Assembly (NCBI RefSeq): GCF_902686445.1
Contig: NC_062232.1
Location: forward strand, 29,408,954 to 29,472,953
Reading direction: 5' to 3'
DNA length: 64,000 nucleotides
Source: Sciurus carolinensis
Taxonomy: Eukaryota > Chordata > Mammalia > Rodentia > Sciuridae
Part shown: positions 23,521 to 36,500 of the stretch, piece by piece
Layout of the letters: each line of letters begins with the position of its first letter
Position numbering within the stretch: the stretch's first letter is position 1
Position numbers and translations under genes: made by a program
Notes under the pieces: model-generated
What the model was told of the DNA's origin: nothing
Database searches by the model: none
The model's input: the letters and a program-made list of their open reading frames with translations, nothing else

Positions 23521-23964
23521 AGAGAAGTGTTCTTTGATGGATATAAAGTTAGATGTAAGCACTTTTCATATTGGAGGGGAGGGGCATGCCATGGAGTTTG
23601 TATTAAGTCTGTAGTCACAGATGAACATAGTGACAGGATATGTTGGAGGGAACCTTTTAAATGTCTCCTCTGGTAATTGCAAAAATGCTTAGGTTCAATG
23701 AGAACACTACTGTATCGTGGGATAAACCTAAGGTAGTACCTCAAACCACAGGTGCTAGCCAATATCAATGGGGTCATGTCAGGGGAGCAGATGAAAATTG
23801 GGTTGTTTAAGACAGCATTATTCCACAGGCTATAGGAACCACCTGAAGCCTCTTTATTGATGAGAACTGACATTTTGCTATTGATTTAATGAAATAAAAG
23901 GAATGGACTAGATATAGAGAATATCAAAAGTGATCACACATAGAAAGTCTAAGAATGTTTTGTG

Positions 23965-24100
23965 TAGAAAGCTTCTGAGAAGAAGATGTTTTGAGTATAG
24001 ATTACATCCCTGTTTTTGTTCCTTTCTTTCTCCCTCCAACCATTCCTTCGATCTTTCCCATCTTTCTTTTCTCATTAATTTTCATGAAACTTTGAGATAT
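23965..24100 (+). repeat. Direct repeat, first copy (pyrimidine-rich)
   Basis: GAAAGCTTCTGAGAAGAAGA and TGTTTTGAGTATAGATT are followed by a C/T-rich stretch. The same order recurs at 25095-25230. The origin is not recognised. Confidence 0.7.
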
Positions 24101-24710
24101 ACGTATATGTATACACCCAAGTATTCTTAATAGATCTTGCATGCATGTACATGCAATATTCTTACTATGACTGATAGTAAAAAGAAAAGTCATTACCCTG
24201 GACCATGCCATGTTAAACAATAACAAAAATTTGAATCTCACAAAATTGGGCTTATCAGATTTTCCATTAATTATGTACACCTTAAAGAATAGAAGGACTT
24301 CCTGAGGCTAATTCTAGCTGGAAAATGAAAGAAAATGATCAGCATGTTTTATCTCTAGCAGCCCACTCCCTGTCTTTGGGTCCCAGCATTCATGCTGCAA
24401 CTTTCTCATTATGTTGAACTCTGACTCATGTTTTTATAAGGGTTAGACAAAAGTCTTAGAGCATTAAGGGAGGTAGTATTAACATAGAGATTTAAATCAG
24501 AGAGACACAATTTCAAATATAAACTGTCATGAGGCTGTAGAACATATGGAAAGAAGGTATATCTGCCTCTTCTGTCAGCCCAGAGAGACTATAAGCTGCT
24601 GTGGCTAGATGTGAGAAGTGAGATGCAGGGACCTTGGGGTTGTTAGGCTACTTTTGCAGATAAAGAAGAGTTCCAACCATACTTCTCTCATCTTTTCAAA
24701 GATACCCCTC

Positions 24711-24906
24711 AGGCTGGGTACAGTGGTGCACACCTATGATCCTGGTGACTCTGGGAGGCTTACACAGAAGGATTACAAGTTTGAAGCCAGCCTCAGCAAG
24801 TTAGTGAGTGAGACCCTGTTTCAAAACGAAAAATTTAAAGGGTTGGAGATATAGCTCAGTGGTAGAGTTCCCCTGGGTTCAATCCCCAATAAGAACAACA
24901 ATAACA
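24711..24906 (+). mobile_element. B1-dID type SINE
   Basis: GGCTGGGTACAGTGGTGCAC head, GAAGCCAGCCTCAGCAAGTT, then the ID half with GGAGATATAGCTCAGTGGTA and GGGTTCAATCCCC. The A-box-like and B-box-like parts of the ID half are well kept. Confidence 0.85.
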
Positions 24907-25094
24907 GAAATATTCCTCAGATTTCCCTGTTTTGGAGACACCTAACAGTCTACAGCGCTCTTTAAAAGTTCCATCTACCATCACTACCACTGCAGCTGTA
25001 TCATGCACAAGAAATAATGAAAGTGTGAATGGATCTACAGGGAGAAAACTCCCATAATGTCCCAGGTCCAGCCAGACAATGAATGTTTGTGCAG

Positions 25095-25230
25095 AAAGCC
25101 TCTGAGAAGGAGATGTTTTGAGTATTGATTTCATTGTTTTCCATCTCTCTTTGTCTTCCTTCCTTCCTTTCTCCCTCTTATCATTCCTTCCATTTTCCTG
25201 ATCTTTCCTTTTTCATTATTTTCCAAATGT
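25095..25230 (+). repeat. Direct repeat, second copy (pyrimidine-rich)
   Basis: GAAAGCCTCTGAGAAGGAGA and TGTTTTGAGTATTGATT are followed by CTTCCTTCC-rich DNA. Matches 23965-24100 at an offset of about 1.13 kb, with the SINE at 24711 lying between them. Confidence 0.7.
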
Positions 25231-26516
25231 TGTTCTTTTTAATAGTTTCAAAACCTAAGCTTATCAATGATATGGTTATACATTTACTACTTTCAGGCTT
25301 AATAATAGGAGTTTGGCTATTCTATACAATAGAGAATCCTACATTATTTTGTAGTCTGTAACAGGATATGTGGCATTGCAATTAATACATGTTTCTTCAG
25401 AACACTGAAAAACTCAGCAGTAAATTTCTAACTTAAGAAATTAAAATGAGACAGAGGAAGATGATGATATAGAGGGGTCACTTCCCTGGTGGATCTGTGC
25501 CATGAACCAAGAAAAGCAGACAGGCAGCTTTTCAACACGGTAGGTGAATGATCAAGAATTAGGGGGGACTCTACTGGAATTTAATACTAGGCACTCAAAA
25601 CAGTTCAGGGACTCAAGAGATCTGTATAATAAGGGGGAAAGATCCCCAGTTCCACAGCCATGACAGTGGCTGGAGACACAAATCAGAACAGTCCCCATGC
25701 GAAAGCAGGAAAGCAATAAGATAATTAAGGGAACCTCCATTCTCAGAAAGAGTAATGCATGTTGGAGTACAGAGAGCTTAGAGAGCAGAAACACTGCTTG
25801 AAAGAACAATAAACTGTACTGCACAGTATCCATGTACAGGAGGGAAACCACAATCTCTCCTGGAGGCCTCAGTGGAAGGAACCATGTAGCAGCTGTGGCA
25901 TGGGGACCAGCAGCTGGGGGAGCCAATTACTGGAAGACCCGAGTCTGGCCTGATAAACAAGCCAGGCAAACCCACATTGGATAACAGAGGGTGCCTAAGT
26001 GACCAGGAGAAAATCAAGCATGGAGAGAGGTTTACACAGTCCAATACTGATCATGGAAACCCACCTGGCTTCTCCCTCTCCCTCCAAGTTGGCTGCTTGC
26101 AGGACTGTCTGGGAGAGAAGCACCTGACTGGGAATTTGAAAGGGCAGGGGTGAGAGAGAACAAGTTCGGAGACTGAATCAGAGACCAGGAATAGTGGGTT
26201 CCACAGGCTAAGTAGTGGGCTAAGAATAAGCTCATAAAACACAGAGTGGAATACAAAGGAGGTTCCTTCAATTTTCAGGGTCTTAGAAGTGCACTGACTC
26301 AAAATCTCCAGATTAATAGGCTCCTTAGTGAAGAGCATTCCTGAGTCTACATCACACCTTAGTTCAGCCTCTAGGACTAATCCTCTCACCATAGCAACCG
26401 CAAACATCCTGAGGGTGGAGCTAGCATCAAACTCCAGACAACCCCACTTATGGGCTGAGAAGAGAAGTTTAGAAACTTTTAAACTCCAACAGAAGCAACT
26501 GTCTGATTTTCCATGG

Positions 26517-27145
26517 AGATCCTTTTTTTTAAAATTTTTTTTTTATTTTTACAGACTACATTTTGATTCACTGTACACAAATGGGGGTACATCATTTCAT
26601 TTCTATGGTTGTGCACAATGTAGATTCATACCATTAATGTAATCATACATGTACAAGGGTAATAATTTCTGTCTCATTCCACCATTTTTCATACCCCCCC
26701 TCCTCCCTCTCATATCCCTTTATGCAATCTAAAGTTCCTCCATTCTTCTCTCACATCAAGAACACAAACAATAATAGATGTTGGCATGGATGTAGGGAAA
26801 ATGGCACACTTTTACATTGCTGGTGAAGTTGCAAATTGGTGTGGCCACTCTGGAAAACAGTGTGGAGAATCCTCAGAAAACTTGGAATGGACCCACCTTT
26901 TGACCCAATTATCCCACTCCTCAGTTTATACCCAAAGGAATTAAAATTAGCATACTACAGTAAAGCAGCCACATCAATGTGTATAGCAGCTCAATTCACA
27001 ATAGCTTGATTGTGGAACTAACCTAGATGCCCTTCAACAAATGAATGGATAAAGAAACTGTGGTATATATACACAATGGAATACTATTCAGTCATAAATA
27101 ATAATAATATTATGGCATTTGCAGATAAATGGATGGAACTGAAGA
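26517..27145. mobile_element. Nested L1 with inverted 5' part (twin-priming product)
   Basis: 26526-26755 is a T run followed by the complement of the L1 3'UTR. From about 26756 the orientation flips, and 26760-27145 reads the ORF2 C-terminal region in the sense direction (GTTGGCATGGATGTAGGGAA, CATTTGCAGATAAATGGATG). The block is flanked by AGATCCTTT at 26517-26525 and again at 27146-27154. A 3' end in one orientation, an upstream piece in the other, and a target-site duplication on both sides are the signature of twin priming during L1 insertion. Confidence 0.85.
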
Positions 27146-27741
27146 AGATCCTTTCTTTTTTTCTCAAACATCTCTGCCATTTTTGAAATCAAGTATTCTT
27201 CATACATCAGTTTATTGAAGACTAGGATGACTGAATAGTATATTACAGTTTTGTTGTGTATTCTTTTGTTTTTACTTGGTTTTCTTTTTTCTTATTTTAT
27301 TTCATATATATTTTTACTCTTACTTGTCTGTTTCCCTGGATTATCTTTCTCTATTTTCTCCTGCTAACAGCCAACGTCTATTAATTCCTCTTTCACTCTT
27401 CCTATAATTTTTTAACACTATCTTCTCTCTTCCTCATAAACATCACATACTACACCACTTCTGTTCTCTCTTTATCCACCATTTTAAGTTGTAAACCATT
27501 TTGCAAATTTACTGCATATATTGTAGACAATAATTGAATACACCATTTCTGTTTATCGAGACAAAATTGTAGCTGTATTAATAGAATCTATTTGGTTTAA
27601 GGCTGTATATTGTTTGTATTGGGTATTGTTCATATTGATCTCCCCTTTAAAGGTAAGGTACCGGAAACCTTCAAGGACACTGTAAGTATACAGGGTAGAC
27701 ACTGTACTGACTCAGATCCACACTCTTAGATGAGAAGACAC

Positions 27742-28722
27742 ATGAACAACATGAAAAAAACAGGGAAAAAAGCACCCCAAACAAACTAAGATACTCCAAT
27801 AATAGAATTCATTCATGATGCAATAGAAGAAATGTCAGAGAAGGAGTTTAGAATGTACATAAATTGATTTGCAACATAAAGGACAACGTAAGGAGTGAAA
27901 TAAGAGAAAGATCACCTTGATAAAGAGATAGTGATGCTGAAAGAAATCAAGCAGAAATCCTCTAAGGAAGGAATCAATAAACCAAATTAAAAATCCAACA
28001 GAAAGTATCACAAAAAGACTAGACCACTTGGAAGACAGAACCTCAGGCAATGAAGACTAAATATATAATCTTGAAAATAAAGTACACTTTATTTATATAT
28101 ATAATATATAATCTTGAAAATAAAGTACACTACACAGAGAAGATGGTAATAAACCATGAATAGAAATTCTAAGAATTATGGGATAACATAAAAAGACCAA
28201 ATTTAAGATTTACCAGGATAGATGAAGGCTCACAGATACAAACCAAAGGAATACACAATCTTTTCAATGAAATAATATCAGAAAATTTATCAAAGCAAAA
28301 GAATAAAATGGAAAATCAAACACGAGAGGCTTACAGGACCCCAAAAGTATAAAATTTCAACAGACCCACACCAAGGCACATTATAATGAAAATGCCTAAC
28401 ATACAGAATAAGGATAGAATTTTAAAGGCTGTGAGAGAAATATGACAGGTAACATTCAGAGGGAATCCAAGCCGGATCTCAGCTGATCTCTCAACCCAGA
28501 CCCTCAAAACTAGGAGGTCTTAAATAACATATACAAAGCTCTGAAAGAAAATGGATGCCAACCAAGAATATGGTATCCAGCAAAATTAAGCTTCAGATTT
28601 GAAGTGAAATCAAAACCTTTCACAACAAACAAAATTTGAAAGAATTCACAACTAGAAAGCCTGCAATACAGAACATCCTTAACAAAATATTCCATGAAGA
28701 TGAAATGGAAAAAAAAAAGTGA
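27742..28722 (+). pseudogene. L1 ORF1, broken
   Basis: Plus-strand remnant of L1 ORF1, aligned by eye with the ORF1 at 40558. EEMSEKEFRMYI-like coding lies near 27826, the AATATTATGGGA/ATAACATAAAAAGACC RRM start near 28175 and ACCAAGGCACATTATAATGA near 28370. GATGCCAACCAAGAATATGG lies near 28552. Stops and frameshifts occur throughout, and no long frame survives. Confidence 0.8.
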
Positions 28723-28789
28723 AAACCAGAAAAGAGAGGAACTACAGTAAAGAAATAGTCAATCAAAGGAGAAACTAATTCAAATTGTA

Positions 28790-31700
28790 AACCAGAAATA
28801 AACCCAAACGCCCAGGAATACAAATCATATCTCAATAATAATCTTGAAGGTTAATGGCCTGAATTCATCAATCAAAAGACATAGACTGGAAGATTGGATT
28901 AAAAAACATGAACCAAGAATATCCTGTTTCCAAGAGACTCATCTCATAGGCAAAGACATCCAAAGAATGAAGGGGAAAGGATGAGTAAAACATCATTCAC
29001 ATGGATCCTGTAAAGAAGCAGGGCTTTCTATCCTCATATCAGATAAAGTGGACTTCAAGCCAAAGATAATCAGAGGGAACAAAGAAGGACATTTCATACT
29101 GCTTAAGAGAATTATACATCAGCAATAAATAACAATCATAAATACTTATGCCCCAAACAATGGAGATCAACATACATCAAACAAACGCTTCTCAATTTCA
29201 AGAATCAAATAAACCACAACATAATACTGGGTGACTTTAACACATCTCTCTCACTACTGGATAGATCTTCCAAACAAAAACTAGATGAAGAACCTATAGA
29301 AGTAAATAATATAATCAGTACTTTATATTTAACAGATTATACTTAGAATATTTCATCCATCTACAAGTGAATACACTTTTCTCAGCAGCACTCAGATCCT
29401 TCTCTAAAATACACCATATGTTAAGCTGCAAAGCAACTATTAGCCTATGTAAAAAAATAGAGATACTACCCTGCATTTTATTAGATCATAATGGACTGAA
29501 ATTAGAAATAAATGATAAAATAAAAAAATAGAAGTTACTCTAACACCTGAAGACAAAATAATATGGTATTGAATGATGAATGCACAACAGAAGAAATCAG
29601 GGAGGAAATAAAAAAAATACTTAGAGGTAAATGAGACCACTGACACTACATATCAAAATCTTTGGGACATTATGAAGGTACTGTTAAGAGGAAAGTTCAT
29701 TGCATTGAGCTCATTCATTTAAAGAATAGAAAGTCAATGAATAAATGACCTAACATCATATCTCAAATCATAGAAAAAAAGAATGAATCAACACCCAAAG
29801 CAGAAGACAGGAAAAAATTAAAATCAGAGCTGAAATCAAAGAAATTGAAACAAAAGAAACAATTTCAAAAATTGACAAAACAAAAAGTTGGTTCTTAAAA
29901 ACATAAATAAAATTGATAAACCCTTAGCCACACTGACAAAGAAAGAGATAGAAAACTCAAATTACTAAAATTTGTGACAAAAAAGGAAATGCCAAGATGG
30001 ACACCACTGAAATACAGAAGATAATCAGAAACTATTTTCAAAATTTATACTCCAATAAAATAGAAAATCTTGAAGACATCAACAAATTTTTAGACACATA
30101 TGACCTATCCAAACTGAATCAGGAGGACAAACACTACTTAAACAAATCAATTTCAAGAAATGAAATAGAAAACACCATCAAAAGCCTACCAATCAAGAAA
30201 TGCTAAGGACCTGAAAAATTCTCAGCCTAGTTCTCCAAGACCCTCAAAGAAGCAATAACACCAATACTCCTCAAACTATTTCATGAAATAGAAAAGGAGG
30301 GAACCCTTCCAAACTCATTCTATGAGGCTAGTATCACACTGATACCAAAACCAGACAAAGAAACATCAGGGAAAATAAATTTCAGATGAATATCCCTGAT
30401 AAACATAGATGCAAAAATTTTCAATAAAATTCTGGCAAATCACATATAAAAGCATATTTAAAAGATAGTACACCATGATCAAGTGGGGTTCAACCCAGGG
30501 ATGCAAGGTTGGTTCAATATACAGAAATCAATAAACATACTTCATCACATTAATACGCTTACAGACAAAAATCATATGATTACCTCAATAGATGCAGAAA
30601 AAGCATCTGACAAAATACAGCACACCTTCATGTTCAAACACTACAAAAATAGGGAAAGTTGGAACCTACCTCAACATTTTAAAAGCTATATATGCTAAAC
30701 CCAAGGTCAACATCATTCTAAATGGAGAAAAATTGAAAGCATTCCCTCTAAAAACTGGAACAAGACAAGGATGCCTTTTTTCAGCTCTTGTATTCAACAC
30801 TGTTCTTGAAACTCTACCCAGAACAATTAGATAGAAGAAAGAAATTAAATGAATATGAGTAGGAAAAGAAGAACTCAAACTATCACTATTTTCCAACATG
30901 ATTCTATATTTAGAGGATCCAAAAAAATTCCACCAGAAAACTCTAGAATTAATAAAAGAATTCAGCAAAGTAGTAAGATATAAAATCAACACCCAAAAAA
31001 TCAAATGCATTCCTATATATCAGTGATGAATTCACTGAAAGAGAAATTATGAAAACTACCCCATTAACAATAGCCTCAAAAAAAAACTTGGAAATCAATC
31101 TAATAAAAGAGGTGAATGACCTCTACAATAAAAACCACAGAACACTTAAGAAAGAAATTGAAGAAGACCTTAGAAGATGGAAAGACCTCTCATGCTCTTT
31201 AATCGGAAGTAAAAACATTGTTAAAATGGCAATACTGCCAAAGCATTATACAAATTTATTGCAATTCCTATCAAAATTCCAATGACATTCTTCATAGAAC
31301 TAGAAAAAACAATGATGATATTCATTTGGAAAAATAAAAAACCCAGAATGGCCAAAGAAATCCTTAGCAAGAAGAGTGAAGAAGGAGGCATCATAATACC
31401 ATATCTTAAAATATACTACAGAGTCATACTAACAAAAATGGTACAGTATTGGCAACAAAACAGACATGTCAACCAATGGTACAGAATAGAAGACACAGAA
31501 ACAAACCCAAATTAATACAGTTATCTCATACTAGACAAAGGCACCAAAAACACCATTGGAGAAAAGATAGCCTCTTCAATGAGTGGTGCTTGAAAAACTG
31601 GAAATCCACATGTATCAAAATGAAATTAAATGCCTATCTCCCACCCTGTACAAAACTCAACTCAAAGTGGATCAAAGACTTAGGCATTAGAACAGAGACC

Positions 31701-32515
31701 CTGCACCTAATAGAAGAAAAATTAGATCCAAATGTTCACCATGTCAGCTTAGGAACTGACTTCCTTAACATGATTCCTAAAGCACAAAAAGTAAAATCAA
31801 GAATCAATAAATGGGATGATATCAAAATAAAAACTTCTTCCTAGTAAAGGAAACAATCAATAATGTGAAGAGAGAGCCTACAGAATGGGAGAAAATCTTT
31901 ACCACAAGTCTCTCAGATACAGCATTAATCTCTAGGATATATAAAGAACTCAGAAAACTTAACACCAAAAAATTAATAACTCAATTAATAAATGGGCTAT
32001 GGAACTGAATAGACATTTCAGAGAAAAAAATATGATTAATCAATCACTATATGAAAAAATGTTCAACATCTCTAGCAATTAGAGAAATGCAAATCAAAAC
32101 TACTCTAAAATTGCATCTCACTCCAGCCAGAATAGCAATTATCAAGAATATAAGCAACAATAAATGTTGAGATATGGAAAAAAAGTATGCTCATACATTG
32201 CCAGGGGGAATGCAAATTGGTGCATCCACTCTGGAAAGCAGTATGGAAATTCCTCAGAAAACTAGGAATGGTACCACCATATGACCCAGCTATCCCACTC
32301 CTTGGTTTATACCCAAAGGACTTAAAATCAGCATACTGCAGTGATGCAGCCACATCAATGTTTATAGCAGCTCCATTCACAATAGCTAAACTATAGAACC
32401 AACGTAGGTACCCATCAAAAGATGAATGGAAAAATAAAATGTTGTATAAATACACAATGGAATATTACTCAGCCTTAAAGAAGAATGAAATTATGGCATT
32501 TGCAGGTAAATAGAT
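28790..32515 (+). pseudogene. L1 ORF2, broken
   Basis: Plus-strand remnant of L1 ORF2. The endonuclease start lies near 28840. A linker piece with EIQKIIRNYFQNLYSNKIEN reads at 29997-30206. Reverse transcriptase pieces read at 30483-30698 ([11 protein letters not shown]) and 30592-30834 (KTGTRQGC), with later pieces at 31049-31844. C-terminal coding reads at 32187-32396 (WKFLRKLGMVPPYDPAIPLL). Many stops and frameshifts make it non-functional. Confidence 0.85.
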
Positions 32516-32869
32516 GGAGCTGGATGAATATCATACTAAGCAAAATAAGCCAATCCCAAAGAAACAAAGTCCAAACATTTTCTCTGATATGCAGATGCTA
32601 ATTCACAATAAGGAGGGGTGCGAGGGAAGAACAGAGGTTTGGATTACAAACAGGGCAGTGAAAGGAGGGGAAGGGTATGGGGGTGGAAGTATAATAGAAT
32701 GAATTGGACATTATGATCCTCTGTACGTATATGATTATACAAACAGTATAGTTCTACATCATGTACAACCAGAATAATGAGAAGTTATGCTCCATTTATG
32801 TATGAAGTGTCAAAGTGCATTCTACTGTCATGTATAACTAATTAGAACAAATTTTTCAAAACCTTCAGG

Positions 32870-33301
32870 TAATGAAAATGCACCAATTTGTTTTCCCCCA
32901 TATATATGAAAAAAATTAGTTAAAAAAGAGTAGATATGTTAGAAGTGCAATAAAAACTATAAACATATTTAAAAATATAGGCAAAAAAATTCTATTTAGA
33001 ATTATGTTGGCAAGAATCAGAAAAACCAATGTTCAATAAATGAGCAAATAATTTTAAAAGCATTTTTAAAACCATATGATTGCATTAAAAAAAGAAATTG
33101 AAATGAATAAAAGAGAACTAATTCTTGGTTTCCCTAATAAATCTAATTATTGTCCTGTAAAATAAAAAGTACATACTCAGATTTTCTTAATTTATAAAGA
33201 ATATAGAAGAAATTAAATCAGAATAAATTACATGGCATGCTCATTGGTTCATTTATTCCTACAGGCATCAAATGGAAGATGTGCTATTTTGGGGGATGCT
33301 C

Positions 33302-33337
<36 letters not shown>

Positions 33338-34949
33338 TCTAGGAGAAATTGGAAGTAATTGAGATATTGTCATGAACTAGAGAGACATAAAGTAGTATGG
33401 AGATAGGAGTCCAGATAACAGCAGTCATCTGTCAATGCTCCAAAGCATTTGGATATTTGGGAAATTGCATGTTCTTTAGTAAGAAGTTTAGCTATGACAA
33501 GGGTGAAATAAAGCTGTTGAAATAGTCATCAGTTAGCAGACGTTTTAGATGGTGTCCCTGTGTTGAGAAACTAAATCCTGGAATGCAAAATGGTTTTTAC
33601 CATTTACTTTTTATGAATATTCTGGACAAAGTAGACAGAAACTTATGACAGACTAACTTCAGTTAGAAGATTTGGGCCCTTGTCTGAGTACAGTTAATCA
33701 CAGTTTGCAAAATATTTTCTTTTGCATACTTAGTTGTAAACATATTATCTCCCATAAAAAAGTAAGGCTGACACTTAAGGAGGAATCAAGAACCAGAATA
33801 CACCTGATACCTAGGAAAACTATTCAAAGCATTAAAATAAAATCAAATAGCTCAACATTTGCTGAACAAGATTTTACAACTGCTGTAGGATAGGGATTAT
33901 TTTAGATTATTTTATGCCTCCTAAACTCCTATTTTGCTCTCTTTAAAAATTTTAAATGACTACAGCTATTCTCCTATGTCTGTCACACTCTTCTATATTG
34001 GCTGCATTGAGGCAGACAATTTATCTCTTTTGTATCATAAACCCACAAATAAAAAGATATTGTGCCCCAGTTTGTATACTTTACTACATACTCTCAGGAG
34101 CCCTACAAATCTAATGCAGATGATTAGATTTAGATTTTTAGTTGCTGTTGTAGTGGATTAAGACTCTCAAAACTCTTGAGAGAGGACCAATATATTTTGC
34201 CTGAAGAAGAGCTATGGATCTTGAGTTCAGATGTTCATGATGAACAGTCTTATAGTCAACAAGATTCCAACCCTTACAAGAGGGACCCTCCATTATTAAA
34301 CTATAGAATCTGAAGGACATCTCAACATGGGTATAAAAAGAGGACTAACCTCCCAATATTCTTATTTGCAGAAGGAGCACATCCTGGTAGGGAAAATGGG
34401 CAGGATTTCCTTTCTATCATATATGGCAACCTTGACAGCACTGTATCTAAGTCAGTGATGTTCTCTTGGTTCTCTTTAGTGTGCCTGAAATCAGTGCAAC
34501 ATTCACTGGTGACATTTCTCTGGAATATCACAGCTCAAGTTATGTTTCTTGGAGGTACAGAGCTACACATATCAGCATGGGACCTGATGGAGAGGGAGAA
34601 GGAATGATCAGATTATCCCAGATAGCATTCTTCCAAGCCAGTGCCAAGCCTCAGATCCCTCTGAATGTAAAGTCCCAGATCTCTCTGAAGGTAAAGGCCC
34701 AAGAAGTTACTGAGACCAGCTATCCAGGAGACATAGGGGCCAAGGAGCTGCCATTTTATCTCCTCCTTCCCTGCTCATATCATCTCTAGTCTTCCTACTG
34801 AGCAGATAGTTGTACCCCAGACTTGTTCAGTTTTTCTTCTTCAGATTTATTGCTGTCTTAATTGAATACTGTTGTTGGTTCTCAAGTCTATAGATACATG
34901 AAAGATTTTTATACAATTTTCTTTTGTTATGTAGTGTGAACCTTTGCAG
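32870..34949. other. Intergenic DNA with a long T run; no supported gene
   Basis: AT-rich DNA. A run of about 32 T lies at 33305-33336 and may be the tail of a minus-strand retroelement, though none could be read beside it. A 107-codon open frame at 34466-34789 has no recognised domain and no sign of conservation; I do not call it a gene. Confidence 0.5.
33305..33336. repeat. Poly-T run
   Basis: About 32 consecutive T residues. Confidence 0.95.
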
Positions 34950-35115
34950 AGTAAACAATTTAAAAGTACGTTTTAATTCACCTGAAATTGGTTTCTGTGT
35001 TGAGGAAGGATTTAAATCACATTTTCATTTTAATGAGGACATCAAATAGTTCCACTATCATTTCTTAGTAAAATCACTGCTTTTTCCCCACCTCTCTGAG
35101 TGGCATATATTGTAC

Positions 35116-35549
35116 CACCCCATCCCCTTTTTGGTTCATATTAGTTATACATAATATTAGGATTCATTTTCACATAATTATAAATGCAAGGAATATAATT
35201 TGCTCTAATTTAGTCCCCAATACTTCCCCTTACACTCCCTTCCTCCTTTCCCTTGTTTCATTTCCTCTACTCTAGTGATCTTTCTGTTATTTGCTGAAAA
35301 TCAGTGTAACCATTCTGGAAAGCACTATGGAAATTCCTCAAAAAACTAGGAATGGAACCACCATATGACCTAGCTATCCCACTCCTCAGTATATTTTCAA
35401 AAGATCTAAAATCAGCATACTACAGTGACTCAGCCACATTAATGTTTATAGCAGTTCAATTCACAATAGCTAAGCTATGGAACCAAACTAGGTGCCTTAC
35501 AACACACGAATGGATAAAGAAAATGTGGTATATATACACAATACAATGG
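35116..35549. mobile_element. Old L1 with inverted 5' part (second twin-priming product)
   Basis: 35125-35290 reads as the complement of an L1 3'UTR (compare the sense version at 55565-55700). 35300-35549 reads the ORF2 C-terminal region in the sense direction (CATTCTGGAAAGCACTATGG, CCACCATATGACCTAGCTAT, GGTATATATACACAATACAA). Unit A shows the empty site: its sequence near 12395 runs straight through. Flanking TGTAC (35111-35115 and 35550-35554) may be what is left of the target-site duplication. Confidence 0.7.
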
Positions 35550-35554
35550 TGTAC

Positions 35555-36500
35555 TTTTTAAAATCAGGGAACTGTGCAAGTGGGTCTGTTTTGAAACACT
35601 GTGTTCAGTTCTTTTGATTTATTTGCCTGTGCTTGTACCTTTGCCACTAATTCCTATCTACTATAAAGATGTAGTAACCCTTAATATCAAATTTTCTTTT
35701 TATTCCTAGGTATTTGCTGATTATTCTTAGCCACTTGCAAATCAATTCAAATTTTAGAATCAGTTTGTCAAGTCTCACACACAAATGCACATAGATGTAC
35801 ACAGACATTTGCACACAAATTTGGGGTTTTACTTGTGGGAGAAAATTATAGTCAACTATAGGTTACATTTGGGGAGAATTAACATGATTATAATATTATA
35901 TCTTTTATCTACAAATATAATACTTTTCAAATTAGATAGATCTACATTAATTTCTCTCTACATTAGCTGTATCATTCCCATATGGTGTTTATGTACTTTT
36001 TCGTACTTTATATTTTTAGGCATAAATTTTATCATAGTAATTCACAAGTTATTTTTTCTTTAATTTCATCTTTATACACCCATTACTATAGGAAAATGGT
36101 TCATTTTTGTATAGTTAGTTAATATGTGATCTGATTTCACAACCTTTAAAATTTATTTTATTGCTTCAATAATTTTCCTGTAATATATTTTCTCCAGTTA
36201 TATTCAATTCATATTTAATGATAATAGCATTGATTATTTTTTACTGATTCATATCCTTTTCATTACTTTTGTTCCCCATTACTGTGCTATGTAGTATCTT
36301 TATTAAAATGCAGAACAGAAATGATGATAACAGGCATATCTGTTTATTTATACATATCAACGTAAAATGTTTTAAGGTTTCCACATGATGTATGATTCTA
36401 CTCTAGAGTTTTTTGTAGTTATGTTTGACCTAGTTTGAGAAAATATTTTTTGTTATAAATAAATGAGGATTATCTTTATGAATCACTTTCCTCTTTGAAT
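35555..36500 (-). mobile_element. Old L1 ORF2 fragment, antisense (unit B)
   Basis: Diverged complement of L1 ORF2, matching 12395-13330. It continues the fragment that begins near 34950 and was split by the L1 insertion at 35116-35549. Confidence 0.6.

Larger units (their letters stand above)
25453..32863 (+). mobile_element. Old full-length LINE-1, plus strand, with nested L1 in its 5'UTR
   Basis: The 5' end is recognised by AGATGATGATATAGAGGGG near 25459, a decayed form of the AAGATGGCGGAATAGAGGGG start of older mammalian L1s. A 5'UTR of about 2.3 kb (interrupted by a nested L1 at 26517-27145), broken ORF1 and broken ORF2 follow. The 3'UTR ends near CATGTATAACTAATTAGAAC at 32830-32850. 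Without the insert the element is about 6.8 kb. It is more decayed than the L1s at 39996 and 47583, so it is older. Confidence 0.88.

Noticed and set aside
24850..24895. tRNA-like boxes as a true tRNA gene
   Set aside because: They are the ID-type half of a SINE; no cloverleaf with full arms can be formed.
33305..33336. Long T run as the tail of a minus-strand retroelement
   Set aside because: No element could be read to its right, so only the T run is reported.
34466..34789. 107-codon frame in intergenic DNA
   Set aside because: No domain, no splice or promoter context, and no paralogue seen in unit A.
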